Positions 17,857 through 27,213 of a DNA stretch of 64,000 nucleotides are shown here, in pieces. Source of the stretch: Bosea sp. 124 (GTDB lineage: Bacteria > Pseudomonadota > Alphaproteobacteria > Rhizobiales > Beijerinckiaceae); assembly GCF_003046175.1 (NCBI RefSeq), contig NZ_PZZM01000001.1, positions 1,683,001 to 1,747,000 of the forward strand, in the 5' to 3' direction. The translations under genes were made by a program, and so were the position numbers. Numbering within the stretch: position 1 is the stretch's first letter; each line of letters starts with the position of its first letter. The notes beneath the pieces were generated by a model. The model was not told the DNA's origin. It saw only the letters and a list, made by a program, of their open reading frames with translations, and searched no databases.

Positions 17857-18771
17857 ATGTCGACAGCCTCCACGCCTGCGCCGCGCGCACCGAGCTACAC
17901 CGCCTTCGGGATCAAGGCCGAGGCCGAGCCGCTATCGCCCGGCCTCCACATCGTCGCGACTCCGATCGGCAACCTCCGCGACATCTCGTTTCGGGCGCTG
18001 GCGACGCTGGCGGCGGCCGATGCCGTGCTCGCCGAGGACACCCGCACCTCGAAGACGCTGTTGGCGCATTACGGCATCTCGACGCCGCTCTACCCCTATC
18101 ACGAGCACAATGCCGAGCAGATGCGACCGAAGATTCTCGGCAAGCTGCGCGAGGGCGGCAAGCTCGCGCTGATCTCGGATGCCGGCACGCCGCTGGTCTC
18201 CGACCCCGGCTACAAGCTCGTTGCCGAACTCGTCGCCGAGGGACTGCCGGTCACGGGCATTCCCGGCCCCTCCGCCGTTCTGGCAGCCCTTGTGCTGGCG
18301 GGGCTGCCGACCGACCGCTTCTTTTTCGAGGGCTTCCTGCCGCCGAAAGCCGCGGCGCGGCGCGGGCGGCTGACCGAACTCGCCGCCATCCCGGGCACGC
18401 TCGTGTTCTTCGAATCGCCGCGCCGCCTGGCCGAGATGCTGTCGGACGCGGCTGCCGTGCTGGGCGAGCGCCCCGGCGCCGTCGCGCGTGAGCTGACCAA
18501 ATTCTACGAGAACGTGCAGCGCGGCCCGCTCTCGGCGCTCGCCGCGCATTACGAGGGCGAGGAAGAGGCACGCGGCGAGATCGTCGTCATCATCGGCCCG
18601 CCCGGCGCCGAGGAACTGACACCGGCCGGCGACGTCATCGAGGAACGCCTGCGCGCTGCGCTGGCTCAGGTCTCGCTGAAGGAGGCGGTCGCGCAGGTCG
18701 CGGCCGAAACCGGCCAACCGCGCCGCAAGGTCTATGCGCGCGCGCTCGAACTGACGCGCGAGACGCCCTGA
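17857..18771 (+). CDS. rsmI: 16S rRNA (cytidine1402-2'-O)-methyltransferase RsmI
   Basis: A SAM-dependent tetrapyrrole-methylase-fold enzyme of 304 residues that methylates the ribose of C1402 in 16S rRNA. Diagnostic strings are [81 protein letters not shown] and [11 protein letters not shown] 17857 gives an N-terminal extension of about 25 residues ahead of the core. yraN starts two bases after the stop. Confidence 0.98.
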   Translation: MSTASTPAPRAPSYTAFGIKAEAEPLSPGLHIVATPIGNLRDISFRALATLAAADAVLAEDTRTSKTLLAHYGISTPLYPYHEHNAEQMRPKILGKLREGGKLALISDAGTPLVSDPGYKLVAELVAEGLPVTGIPGPSAVLAALVLAGLPTDRFFFEGFLPPKAAARRGRLTELAAIPGTLVFFESPRRLAEMLSDAAAVLGERPGAVARELTKFYENVQRGPLSALAAHYEGEEEARGEIVVIIGPPGAEELTPAGDVIEERLRAALAQVSLKEAVAQVAAETGQPRRKVYARALELTRETP

Positions 18772-18773
18772 CC

Positions 18774-19163
18774 ATGGAGCGTCGGAGCGGAGGGGTCCGC
18801 AGCCGGCGCGCCAGACGCTCCGGCATCACGGGCCGGCGCTCGGAATGGTTCGCGATCCTCTGGCTGGCGGCCAAGGGCTACCGCCTGCTCGCCCGGCGCT
18901 TCGGCGGCAAGGGCGGCGAGATCGACCTGATCGTGAAGCGGGGGCGGACGGTCGCCTTCGTCGAGGTGAAGCAGCGCGGTACGCTCGACGACGCCCTGAT
19001 CGCGATCACGGCGGAGAAGCGCCGGCTGATCGAAGCCCGCATCCGGCAATGGCTGGGGCAGAATCCGTGGGCGATGGACCATCATCTGCGGGCGGACGCC
19101 GTCTTCCTCGCGCCCCGGCGCTGGCCGCGCCATGTGCCGGCCGTGTTCCCGCTTGTCTTGTGA
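18774..19163 (+). CDS. YraN family (UPF0102) endonuclease-like protein
   Basis: A protein of 129 residues with a restriction-endonuclease-like core: [28 protein letters not shown] contains the E-ID-EVK catalytic signature of Holliday-junction-resolvase-like nucleases. Activity in this family is unproven. It follows rsmI with a two-base gap and precedes gshB, the typical rsmI-yraN-gshB order in alphaproteobacteria. Confidence 0.95.
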   Translation: MERRSGGVRSRRARRSGITGRRSEWFAILWLAAKGYRLLARRFGGKGGEIDLIVKRGRTVAFVEVKQRGTLDDALIAITAEKRRLIEARIRQWLGQNPWAMDHHLRADAVFLAPRRWPRHVPAVFPLVL

Positions 19164-19249
19164 CGCACGGCACGCCACTTGCCGATCACCGGCGCAGCAT
19201 CCGATAAGGACGCGCCATCGACGTCGTTCGTCCCCTCGGAGCGGAAGCC

Positions 19250-20200
19250 ATGACTCTCACCGTCGCCATCCAGATGGACCCGATCGAGCGCCTCCGGGTT
19301 GCGGGTGATACCGGCTTCGCGCTGATGCTGGAGGCGCAGGCGCGCGGGCACACGCTGTTCACCTACACGCCCGACAAGCTCTCGATGCGCGAGGGCAAGG
19401 TCACGGCGCCGATCCGCCCGGTCACCGTGCGTGACGTCGAGGGCGATCACTTCAGCGCCGGCGCCGAGGAGCGGACCGATCTCTCGACGCTCGACGTCGT
19501 GCTGCTGCGGCAGGACCCGCCCTTCGACATGGCCTATGTCTCGACCACGCATATGCTCGAGCGCATCCACCCCAAGACGCTGGTGGTCAACGACCCGTTC
19601 CATGTCCGCAACGCGCCCGAGAAGATCTTCGTCACGCATTTTCCCGAGCTGATGCCGCCGACGCTGATCACGCGCGACAAGGCAGAGATCGAGGCCTTCC
19701 GCGACGAATTCGGCGAGATCGTGATGAAGCCGCTCTACGGCCATGGCGGTGCGACAGTGTTCAAGACGAGCAAGACCGATCCGAATTTCGGATCGCTCTA
19801 CGACCTCTTCGCCAATCTCTTTCGCGAGCCCTGGGTGGTGCAGGCCTATATCAAGGAGATCTCCGAGGGCGACAAGCGCATCATCCTGATCGACGGCAAG
19901 GCGGCGGGCGCGGTCAACCGTGTGCCGGCGGTCGGCGATCTGCGCGCCAACATGGTGCGCGGCGGCGCGGCAAGGCCGACCGACCTGTCGAAGCAGGAAC
20001 TCGCGATCTGCGAGGCGATCGGGCCTGCGCTGCGCGAGCGCGGGCTGCTGCTCGTCGGCATCGACGTGATCCATGGCAAGCTGACCGAGATCAACGTGAC
20101 GGCGCCGACCGGCGTGCGCGCGATCAAGAAGCTCGGCGGCCCGGATCTGGCGGCCCAGCTCTGGGACGTCATCGAGGGTAAGGTCGGCAAAGGGAAATAG
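19250..20200 (+). CDS. gshB: Glutathione synthetase
   Basis: An ATP-grasp ligase of 316 residues joining gamma-glutamylcysteine and glycine. It shows [15 protein letters not shown] at the N-terminus, [19 protein letters not shown], the grasp segments [14 protein letters not shown] and [24 protein letters not shown], and the metal and C-terminal site [23 protein letters not shown]. Length is normal. The pathway links it with the glutathione-cleaving gamma-glutamyltransferases in this window, though they are not co-transcribed. Confidence 0.98.
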   Translation: MTLTVAIQMDPIERLRVAGDTGFALMLEAQARGHTLFTYTPDKLSMREGKVTAPIRPVTVRDVEGDHFSAGAEERTDLSTLDVVLLRQDPPFDMAYVSTTHMLERIHPKTLVVNDPFHVRNAPEKIFVTHFPELMPPTLITRDKAEIEAFRDEFGEIVMKPLYGHGGATVFKTSKTDPNFGSLYDLFANLFREPWVVQAYIKEISEGDKRIILIDGKAAGAVNRVPAVGDLRANMVRGGAARPTDLSKQELAICEAIGPALRERGLLLVGIDVIHGKLTEINVTAPTGVRAIKKLGGPDLAAQLWDVIEGKVGKGK

Positions 20201-20215
20201 GCAGCAGGCCGTATC

Positions 20216-20235
20216 GCTGTCGCGTTGGCGACAGC
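20216..20235. terminator. Hairpin between convergent gshB and moeB-like genes
   Basis: GCTGTCGC and GCGACAGC form an eight-base stem with a GTTG loop, ending right at the moeB-like stop. No U-run follows. Confidence 0.5.
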
Positions 20236-21024
20236 CTATTGCCGACTGGCTATTGCCTTGCCATTCAACGCATTCTCCTCGTCCCAGCCGTAGCGGAGCG
20301 TCTCGAAGCGCATCGTCAGCGCATCGACCAGCAGCAGCCTGCCGACCAGCGGTTCGCCGAAGCCGGTCACCGCGCGGATCACCTCCAGCGCCATCAGCGA
20401 GCCCATGACCCCGGGCAGGGCGCCGAGAATCCCGGCTTCGGCGCAGGTCGGGACCGTGCCAGCCGGGGGCACATCGGGAAACAGGCAGCGCCAAGTCGGG
20501 TTCGGGCGGCCGTCGGGGGCGGTCTCATGGGCACGGATCGTCGTCAGCGAGCCGTCGAAACGCCCGAGCGCGGCCATGACCACAGGCTTGCGCTCGTGGA
20601 AGCAGGCATCTGAGACGGCATAGCGCGTGGCGAAACTGTCCGAGCCCTCGGCCACGACATCGTAGAAGGCGATCAGCGCGCGGGCGTTGTGGGGGTCGAT
20701 CCGGGTGACGTGCTCCTCGACCACGACATGCGGGTTGAGGCGCTTGACGAAGGCGGCGGCCGCCACGGCCTTGTGCGCGCCGATATCGTCCGTGCCGTAA
20801 ATCGTCTGGCGCTGCAGGTTCGAGAGCGAGACGACGTCGTCGTCGACGATGCCGATATGGCCGACGCCAGCAGCGGCGAGATACTGGATCAGCGGCGCGC
20901 CGAGTCCGCCGGCACCGACCACGAGCACCCGCGCTCGCTTGAGCTTCTGCTGGCCGGGACCGCCGATCTCCGGCAGCACCAGATGGCGCGCATAACGTTC
21001 GATCTCGTCGTCGTTCAGGCTCAT
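20236..21024 (-). CDS. moeB: MoeB/ThiF/HesA family adenylyltransferase
   Basis: An E1-like enzyme of 262 residues that adenylates the C-terminus of a sulfur-carrier protein such as MoaD or ThiS. Motifs: ERYARHLVLPEIGGPGQQKL, nucleotide loop VLVVGAGGLGAPLIQYLAAAGVG, NLQRQTIY, and the cysteine loop PTCAEAGILGALPGVMGSL with C194. Of the four zinc cysteines of E. coli MoeB only C180 is kept (TWRC instead of CYRC) and the C-terminal CxxC is absent, so no structural zinc is expected. ATG 21024 matches the family start. Whether it serves molybdopterin or thiazole synthesis is open. Confidence 0.9.
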   Translation of the reverse strand: MSLNDDEIERYARHLVLPEIGGPGQQKLKRARVLVVGAGGLGAPLIQYLAAAGVGHIGIVDDDVVSLSNLQRQTIYGTDDIGAHKAVAAAAFVKRLNPHVVVEEHVTRIDPHNARALIAFYDVVAEGSDSFATRYAVSDACFHERKPVVMAALGRFDGSLTTIRAHETAPDGRPNPTWRCLFPDVPPAGTVPTCAEAGILGALPGVMGSLMALEVIRAVTGFGEPLVGRLLLVDALTMRFETLRYGWDEENALNGKAIASRQ

Positions 21025-21206
21025 CGGCGAAGGGTTAAGCCGATCCGGCGCCGGGAGCAATCATGGCGAGCGCGTCGCAGGGAATCGTTCGCCGCCAGCT
21101 CCGGGCGCCGGCTCCTGGCACCGGCTTGGCCGCGCCGCAAAGCCATGCCATCGTGTCCGTCGAGCAGGGCTGGTCAACAGCCTGTCGTCGAACAGGGGAT
21201 TGTTCC

Positions 21207-22208
21207 ATGCGTTTGAAATCGCTCGCGCTGGCGCTGGCCGGTGTCGCCCTCTCGACCGTCGCGGCGATGGCTCAGACGGCGATCAAGCCGGCGATCGTCT
21301 ATGACAAGGGCGGCAAGTTCGACAAATCCTTCAACGAGGGCGTCTTCGCCGGGGCCGAGCGGTTCAAGGCCGAGACCGGCGTCGAGTTCCGCGATTTCGA
21401 GCCGACCAACGAGGCGCAGATCGAACAGGCCCTGCGCCGCTTCGCGCGCGACGGGCATTCGCCGATCATCGCCGTCGGCTTCTCGCAGGCGACACCGCTG
21501 CAGAAGGTGGCGGCCGAGTTCCCGGCCCTGCAGTTCACCATCATCGACATGGTGGTCGACCTGCCGAACGTGCAGTCGGTCGTGTTCAAGGAGCATGAGG
21601 GCTCCTATCTGGTCGGACTGCTGGCCGGCATGGCCTCGAAGACCAACAAGGTCGGCTTCGTCGGTGGCATGGACATCCCGCTCATCCGCAAATTCGCCTG
21701 CGGCTACGTCCAGGGCGTGAAGGCGGCGAAGAAGGACGCCGAGATCTTCCAGAACATGACCGGCTCGACGCCGGCCGCCTGGAACGATCCGGTCAAGGGC
21801 GGCGAACTCGCCAAGTCGCAGATCGATCGCGGCGCCGACGTGATCTACCACGCCGCCGGCGGCACCGGCATCGGCGTGCTGCGCGCAGCGGCGGATGCCG
21901 GCAAGCTTGGCATCGGCGTCGATTCCAACCAGAACGGCCTGCAGCCCGGCAAGGTGCTGACCTCGATGCTGAAGCGCGTCGACGTCGCCGCCTATGCCTC
22001 GTTCAAGGCGGCGCGCGACGGTGCCTGGAAGCCCGGCATCTCGGTGCTCGGCCTGAAGGAGGACGGCGTCGGCTGGGCGCTCGACGACGCCAACAAGACG
22101 CTGGTCACGCCCGAGATGAAGGCCGCCGCCGACAAGGCCCGCGCCGACATCATCAGCGGCGCGGTCAAGGTCCACGACTACATGTCGGATTCGAAGTGCA
22201 CGATCTGA
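21207..22208 (+). CDS. BMP-family ABC transporter substrate-binding protein (nucleoside receptor)
   Basis: A periplasmic receptor of 333 residues of the BMP/PnrA family, which binds purine or other nucleosides. A signal peptide (MRLKSLALALAGVALSTVAAMAQT) is followed by KPAIVYDKGGKFDKSFNEGVFAGAERF, VGFSQATPLQKVA, HEGSYLVGLLAGMASKTNKVGFVGGMDIPLI, GGTGIGVLRAA and GVDSNQN, all family marks. AGGGGA sits seven bases before ATG 21207. No lipobox is seen, so it is a soluble receptor. It opens the array of transport and salvage genes that runs to 31058. Confidence 0.95.
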   Translation: MRLKSLALALAGVALSTVAAMAQTAIKPAIVYDKGGKFDKSFNEGVFAGAERFKAETGVEFRDFEPTNEAQIEQALRRFARDGHSPIIAVGFSQATPLQKVAAEFPALQFTIIDMVVDLPNVQSVVFKEHEGSYLVGLLAGMASKTNKVGFVGGMDIPLIRKFACGYVQGVKAAKKDAEIFQNMTGSTPAAWNDPVKGGELAKSQIDRGADVIYHAAGGTGIGVLRAAADAGKLGIGVDSNQNGLQPGKVLTSMLKRVDVAAYASFKAARDGAWKPGISVLGLKEDGVGWALDDANKTLVTPEMKAAADKARADIISGAVKVHDYMSDSKCTI

Positions 22209-22223
22209 GATGCGGTAGAACGC

Positions 22224-22300
22224 CGTCATTCCCGGGCGACGCGCGGCGCGAGCCAGAGAATCCCCTGCAGGAGATGCCCGGGTCGAGCCCGGGCATGACG
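22224..22300. repeat. Composite palindromic intergenic element, copy 4
   Basis: A 77-base element with CGTCAT/ATGACG ends. Its right half is an ATGCCCGGG/CCCGGGCAT palindrome. It lies inside the nucleoside cluster, between the receptor gene and the MBL-fold gene, where it could cause partial termination or stabilise the 3' end of receptor mRNA. Confidence 0.75.
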
Positions 22301-22320
22301 GCCCTCGTGGCCCCCTCCCG

Positions 22321-23058
22321 ATGAAGGTCACCATTCTCGGCTCTGGCGACGCTTTCGGGACGGGGGGGCGTTTCAACACCTGCCTGCATGTCGAGGCCGG
22401 GCCTGAGCGCATGCTGCTGGATTGCGGCGGTTCGAGCATGGTGGCGCTGAACCGGGCCGAGGTCGAGCGCAACGGGCTGTCCACGCTGCTCTTCACGCAT
22501 TTCCATGGCGACCATTTCGGCGGGCTGCCGGCCTTCCTGCTCGATGCCCAGTTCGTCTCGCGACGGAAGGAGCCGCTGACCATCGCGGGGCCTGCCGGCA
22601 TCGAACACCGGACGCTGCACGCGCTCGAGGCGGAGTTTCCCGGCTCGTCGAGCAATCCGTGGCGCTTCCCGGTCACTTACGTCGAGGTCACGCCGGAGCA
22701 GCCCGTGAGGCTCGGCGGGATCGACGTCAGCGCCTTCCCGATGGTGCATGACGAGCGCGCCGGCCCTTGCCAGGGCTACCGGCTCGGCTTCGACGGCAAG
22801 GTCTTCGCCTTCTCCGGCGACACGGCCTGGACCGAGGCGCTGATCCCGCTCACAGCGGGGGCCGATGTCCTGCTGGTCGAGTGCTACGCCTACGACATCG
22901 CGCTCGCCAACCATCTCGACTACGGGACGCTGGCGGCACACCGGGCCGAACTCGGCGCGGCACGGATCGTGCTGACCCATATGGGCATGAACATGCTGGC
23001 CCATCGCGATCCCCTGCCCGAGGAACGGGCCCATGACGGCATGACGATCGAGCTATGA
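22321..23058 (+). CDS. MBL-fold metallohydrolase (RNase Z / phosphodiesterase-like)
   Basis: A metallo-beta-lactamase-fold enzyme of 245 residues. The metal motif is THFHGDHFGG near residue 59, with further ligands in MVHDE, FSGDTAW and the final THMGMNM. The layout (ILGSGDAFGTGGRFNTC at the start) resembles RNase Z-like or cyclic phosphodiesterase-type hydrolases. It overlaps the downstream ATPase by ATGA, so it belongs to the nucleoside transporter operon; a nucleotide or phosphodiester substrate is plausible but unproven. Confidence 0.9.
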   Translation: MKVTILGSGDAFGTGGRFNTCLHVEAGPERMLLDCGGSSMVALNRAEVERNGLSTLLFTHFHGDHFGGLPAFLLDAQFVSRRKEPLTIAGPAGIEHRTLHALEAEFPGSSSNPWRFPVTYVEVTPEQPVRLGGIDVSAFPMVHDERAGPCQGYRLGFDGKVFAFSGDTAWTEALIPLTAGADVLLVECYAYDIALANHLDYGTLAAHRAELGAARIVLTHMGMNMLAHRDPLPEERAHDGMTIEL

Positions 23059-24590
23059 CGGCGCCCCCTGCCCCCGCGATTGAACTATCGGGCGTCTCGA
23101 AGCGCTTCGGCCCGGTCCAGGCCAACCGCGATGTCTCCCTGTCGGTCGCGGCCGGGTCGATCCATGGCATCGTCGGCGAGAACGGAGCCGGCAAATCGAC
23201 GCTGATGTCGATCCTCTACGGCTTCTATGAAGCCGATGCCGGAGCGATCCGGATCGGCGGTGCGGAGCGACGCATCCGCACCCCGGCCGATGCGATCGGC
23301 TTCGGGATCGGTATGGTCCACCAGCATTTCATGCTGGTCGAGACGCTGAGCGTCGTCGAGAACGTCCTGCTCGGTGCCGAGGGCGGCGCCCTGCTCAGGA
23401 ACGGGCTGGACCGGGCCCGCGCCGAGCTGGCGCGGCTGGCCGGCGAGTACGGCCTCGTCATCGATCCGGATGCCATCGTCGGGGAGCTTTCGGTCGGCCT
23501 GCAGCAGCGCGTCGAGATCCTGAAGGCGCTCTATCGCGGGGCGCAGATCCTGATCCTCGACGAGCCGACAGCCGTGCTGACTCCACCCGAGGCCGACCAG
23601 CTCTTTTCCTTGCTCCGAGCCCTCAGGGCGCAGGGCAAGACCGTCATCCTGATCACGCACAAGCTGCGCGAGATCATGGAGGTCACCGACCGGGTCTCGG
23701 TGATGCGGCGCGGCGAGATGGTGGCGCATCTGACAACCGCCGAGACCTCGCCGCCGGAACTTGCCGAGGCGATGGTCGGCCGGCGCGTACTGCTGCGTGT
23801 CGAGAAGGAGCCACGGCCGCGCGGAGCCAAGGTTCTGGAAGCGATCGGGCTGGATCTCGTCGATGCACGTGGGGTCGCGCTTCTGAGCAAGATCGACCTG
23901 ACACTTCATGCCGGTGAGATCGTCGGGATCGCGGGTGTTGCCGGCAACGGCCAGAGCGAGCTGCTGGAGGTCCTGGCCGGCTTGGTCACGCCCTCGCGCG
24001 GCGCCATCAGGCTGGACGGACAGCCTCTTGCCGGTGCCGATCGCAATCCTGCCGGCCTGCGCAAGCGCGGCGTGATGCATATCCCCGAGGATCGCCAGCG
24101 GACCGGGCTCGTCACCGCCTTCCCTGCGGCCGAGAACTCCATTCTCGGCTATCAGGACGATCCCGCTCTCGGACCCGGCCCCTTCCTTTCCCCCCGCACG
24201 ATCGCCGCCCGTGCCCGCGAGAGCTTCGCGGCTTACGATGTGCGCCCGCCGGACCCCACTCTCAAGACCGCGAAATTCTCCGGCGGCAACCAACAGAAGA
24301 TCGTCCTCGCCCGCGAGATCGAACGAGCGCCGCGGGTGTTGCTCGTCGGCCAGCCGACGCGCGGCGTCGATATCGGCGCGATCGAGTTCATCCACCGCCG
24401 GCTGATCGCGCTGCGGGATGCCGGCGTCGCGATCCTGCTCGTCTCGGTCGAGCTGGAGGAGGTGATGGCGCTGTCCGACCGCATCCTCGCCATGTGCGGC
24501 GGGCGGATCACCGGCGAGCGCATGGCGGAGACCGCCGACGAACGCGATCTCGGGCTGCTGATGGCCGGCGTAACGGGAGAGGCAGCGTGA
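23055..24590 (+). CDS. Nucleoside ABC transporter ATP-binding protein (two ATPase domains)
   Basis: A fused ATPase of 511 residues of the sugar/nucleoside importer type. The first domain has GENGAGKST, LSVGLQQRVEILKAL and ILILDEPTAVLTPPE. The second has the degenerate Walker A GVAGNGQSELLE, then KFSGGNQQKIVLAREIERAP and the HIPEDRQRTGLV segment, as in RbsA/YufO. It energises uptake through the two permeases that follow. It overlaps the MBL gene upstream and the GTG start of the first permease downstream. Confidence 0.96.
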   Translation: MTAPPAPAIELSGVSKRFGPVQANRDVSLSVAAGSIHGIVGENGAGKSTLMSILYGFYEADAGAIRIGGAERRIRTPADAIGFGIGMVHQHFMLVETLSVVENVLLGAEGGALLRNGLDRARAELARLAGEYGLVIDPDAIVGELSVGLQQRVEILKALYRGAQILILDEPTAVLTPPEADQLFSLLRALRAQGKTVILITHKLREIMEVTDRVSVMRRGEMVAHLTTAETSPPELAEAMVGRRVLLRVEKEPRPRGAKVLEAIGLDLVDARGVALLSKIDLTLHAGEIVGIAGVAGNGQSELLEVLAGLVTPSRGAIRLDGQPLAGADRNPAGLRKRGVMHIPEDRQRTGLVTAFPAAENSILGYQDDPALGPGPFLSPRTIAARARESFAAYDVRPPDPTLKTAKFSGGNQQKIVLAREIERAPRVLLVGQPTRGVDIGAIEFIHRRLIALRDAGVAILLVSVELEEVMALSDRILAMCGGRITGERMAETADERDLGLLMAGVTGEAA

Positions 24591-25687
24591 GCGCCGCCCC
24601 GATCGAACTCCCGCGCTGGGCCGATACCGCGCTCGTGCCGCTGGTCTCGGTTTCGGCGGCGCTCGCCGTCGCCGGACTCGTCGTGCTCGGCATCGGCGAG
24701 AGCCCGCTGGAGGCGACCGCGCTGCTGCTGCGGGGCGCCTTGGGCTCGGCCGAGGGGCTAAGCTTCACGCTTTATTACACGACGAATTTCATTTTCACCG
24801 GGCTCGCCGTCGCGGTCGCCTTCCATGCCGGGCTGTTCAACATCGGCGGCGAGGGGCAGGCGACGATCGCCGGCATCTTTGCCGCGCTCGCCTGCCTCTG
24901 GCTGGCGCCGCTGCCGGGCATCCTGCTCGTGCCGCTGGCGGTGCTGGCCGCGGCAGCAGGCGGCGCGCTCTACGGGTTCGTTCCGGGCTGGCTGCAGGCG
25001 ACGCGCGGCAGCCATGTCGTCATCACCACGATCATGTTCAACTTCCTGGCGGCGACGCTGAGCGTCTATCTGCTGGTCGAAATCATCGGCAAGCCGGGCT
25101 CGATGGCGCCGGAGACGCCGGAATTCGCCTCCCATGCGATCCTCACACCGATGCACAAGCTGCTCGCGCCACTGGGCGTGAACCTGCCGGCAACGCCGCT
25201 CAACAGCGCCTTCCTGCTGGCGCTCGCCGCGCTCATCGCGGTCTGGGCGCTGATCTTCCGCTCGCGGCTGGGCTACGCGATCCGCACGGTCGGCGCCAAT
25301 CCGCGGGCGGCCGCCTATGCCGGAATCTCGCCTTCGCGCATCACCATGGTGGCGATGGCGATCTCGGGCGCGCTTGCGGGCGGGCTCGCGGTCAACGAGG
25401 TGATGGGCGTTCAGCACCGGCTGCTGCTCGATTTCACCGCCGGCTACGGCTTTGTCGGCATCGCGGTGGCGCTGATGGGGCGTGGCCACCCGGTCGGCGT
25501 GGGGCTCGCCGCGCTGCTCTTCGGCGTGCTCTATCAGGGCGGGGCGGAGCTCTCCTTCGACAAGCCGAGCATCACCCGCGACATGGTCGTGGTCATCGGC
25601 GGCGTCATCATCCTGTTTGCCGGGGCCCTCGACGGGATGTTCCGGCGGGCGGTGGCGAGCGGCCTGCGGCTCAGGCGGGCAGGCTGA
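24587..25687 (+). CDS. Nucleoside ABC transporter permease 1
   Basis: An inner-membrane permease of 366 residues in the branched-chain/BMP permease family, with about nine hydrophobic segments and the family motif FHAGLFNIGGEGQATIAG. The conserved loop RTVGANPRAAAYAGI lies in the C-terminal half. GTG 24587 overlaps the ATPase stop (GTGA), so coupling is expected. Together with permease 2 it forms the heterodimeric channel. Confidence 0.95.
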   Translation: MSAAPIELPRWADTALVPLVSVSAALAVAGLVVLGIGESPLEATALLLRGALGSAEGLSFTLYYTTNFIFTGLAVAVAFHAGLFNIGGEGQATIAGIFAALACLWLAPLPGILLVPLAVLAAAAGGALYGFVPGWLQATRGSHVVITTIMFNFLAATLSVYLLVEIIGKPGSMAPETPEFASHAILTPMHKLLAPLGVNLPATPLNSAFLLALAALIAVWALIFRSRLGYAIRTVGANPRAAAYAGISPSRITMVAMAISGALAGGLAVNEVMGVQHRLLLDFTAGYGFVGIAVALMGRGHPVGVGLAALLFGVLYQGGAELSFDKPSITRDMVVVIGGVIILFAGALDGMFRRAVASGLRLRRAG

Positions 25688-25689
25688 CG

Positions 25690-26664
25690 ATGGAGTGGGT
25701 TCAGACCATCGCCGTCATCATGGATTCCGCCATCCGGCTGTCGGTGCCGCTCCTCTGCGCCGCGATGGCGGGGCTGTGGTCGGAGCGGGCCGGCGTGGTC
25801 GATATCGGGCTCGAGGGCAAGATGCTGATCGCCGCCTTCGCCTCGGCGGTGATCGCTGCGCAGAGCGGTTCGGCCTGGGCGGGGCTTGGGGCCGGGATCA
25901 TCGCGTCGGTCGCGCTCGCGCTGGTTCACGGCTTCGCGGCGATCACCTGGCGGGGCAACCAGATCGTCTCCGGCGTCGCCGTCAACATGCTGGCGGCCGG
26001 ACTGACCGTGATCCTCGGCAATGCCTGGTTCGGGCAGGGCGGGCGGACGCCGACGCTGGAGGGCGCGGCCCGTTTCGGCGACATCACGCTGCCCTTCGCC
26101 GCCACGCTACGGGCACATGTCCCGGTGCTCGGCCTGATCTATGACGAGGTCGTCTCGGGCCATTCGATGCCGGTCTATCTCGCTTTGCTCGCCGTCGTGC
26201 TGACGGCGCTCGTGCTCAAGCGGACACGCTTTGGCCTGCGCCTGCGTGCGGTCGGCGAGAACCCGGCCGCGGTCGACACCGCCGGCATCTCGGTGGCGGG
26301 GCTACGCTACAGCGCCGTGATCATCTGCGGCGTCCTCTGCGGGCTGGGCGGCACCTATCTCGCTGTCTCGCAATCGGCCGGTTTCCTGCCGCACATGACC
26401 GCCGGCAAGGGCTTCATCGCGCTCGCCGCCGTGATCTTCGCCAACTGGCGGCCTTGGCCGGCGCTCTGGGCCTGCCTGCTCTTCGGAGGGCTCGACGCGG
26501 TCGCGATACGGCTGCAGGGTGTGGCGCTGCCGGGCATCGGACAGGTCCCGGTGCAGGCGATCCAGGCCCTGCCCTATCTGATGACGGTGATCCTGCTCGC
26601 CGGCTTCATCGGCAAGTCGACGCCGCCCAGGGCCTCGGGCCTGCCTTATGTGAAGGAGCGCTGA
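25690..26664 (+). CDS. Nucleoside ABC transporter permease 2
   Basis: The second membrane subunit, 324 residues and highly hydrophobic, with ERAGVVDIGLEGKMLIAAF and RAVGENPAAVDTAGISVAGLRYSAVIICGVLCGLGGTYL, both typical of this permease pair (YufQ-like). It begins two bases after permease 1. Its stop is followed within six bases by the cytidine deaminase start, linking uptake to breakdown. Confidence 0.95.
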   Translation: MEWVQTIAVIMDSAIRLSVPLLCAAMAGLWSERAGVVDIGLEGKMLIAAFASAVIAAQSGSAWAGLGAGIIASVALALVHGFAAITWRGNQIVSGVAVNMLAAGLTVILGNAWFGQGGRTPTLEGAARFGDITLPFAATLRAHVPVLGLIYDEVVSGHSMPVYLALLAVVLTALVLKRTRFGLRLRAVGENPAAVDTAGISVAGLRYSAVIICGVLCGLGGTYLAVSQSAGFLPHMTAGKGFIALAAVIFANWRPWPALWACLLFGGLDAVAIRLQGVALPGIGQVPVQAIQALPYLMTVILLAGFIGKSTPPRASGLPYVKER

Positions 26665-26669
26665 GCGCC

Positions 26670-27104
26670 ATGAATCCGGGCGAGACCGCCGCGAGCGCAG
26701 CGACGATCGATTTCGAGGCGCTGTTTGCGGCGGCCATGCGGGTGCAGCCGCGTGCCTATGCACCCTATTCGCGTTTCAGGGTCGGCGCCGCGATCCTGGC
26801 CGACGACGGCATCGTCTATCCCGGCTGCAATGTCGAGAACGCCGCCTACCCGTCCGGCAGCTGCGCCGAACAGAGCGCGATCTCGGCGATGATCGCCGGT
26901 GGGGCGACCCGCATCGCCGCGATCCTGGTCGTCGGCGACGGCGACGTGCTGGTGACGCCCTGCGGCGCCTGCCGCCAGCGCATCCGCGAATTCGCGCCGC
27001 CGGCGACCCCCGTGGCGATCGCCGGGCCCCGCGGCATCCGGCAAATGTTTTCGCTGGCGGAGCTGTTGCCAGCCTCCTTCGGACCGGACAATTTGCGCCG
27101 GTGA
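26670..27104 (+). CDS. cdd: Cytidine deaminase
   Basis: A zinc enzyme of 144 residues converting cytidine and deoxycytidine to uridine forms. The N-terminal YAPYSRFRVGAAI, the catalytic CNVENAAYPSGSCAEQSAI (Cys zinc ligand and general-base Glu) and PCGACRQRIREF (two further Cys ligands) are all present, as in the short tetrameric class. AAGGAG precedes ATG 26670 by about eleven bases, overlapping the end of the permease gene. Confidence 0.96.
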   Translation: MNPGETAASAATIDFEALFAAAMRVQPRAYAPYSRFRVGAAILADDGIVYPGCNVENAAYPSGSCAEQSAISAMIAGGATRIAAILVVGDGDVLVTPCGACRQRIREFAPPATPVAIAGPRGIRQMFSLAELLPASFGPDNLRR

Positions 27105-27128
27105 TTTGCCGCCGTACCTTTCCCCAAG

Positions 27129-27203
27129 TGAGATCTGTCATCCTGGGCGACCGAAGTGGGACCCGGGACGACCGCGCGTTTGGATTCAACCGCGCCCTGG
27201 ACT
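27129..27203. repeat. Degenerate palindromic element inside the nucleoside cluster
   Basis: GTCATCCTGGGCGACC, followed by GGGACCCGGGACGACCG, resembles a decayed half of the CGTCAT/ATGACG family. It fills the 109-base gap between cdd and the phosphorylase gene. Assignment to the family is tentative. Confidence 0.35.
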
Positions 27204-27213
27204 GTTGTTTCTC

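Noticed and set aside
21025..21206. Possible riboswitch before the nucleoside receptor gene
   Set aside because: Only a five-pair hairpin (CCTGT/ACAGG) is visible; no match to purine or other known riboswitch cores.
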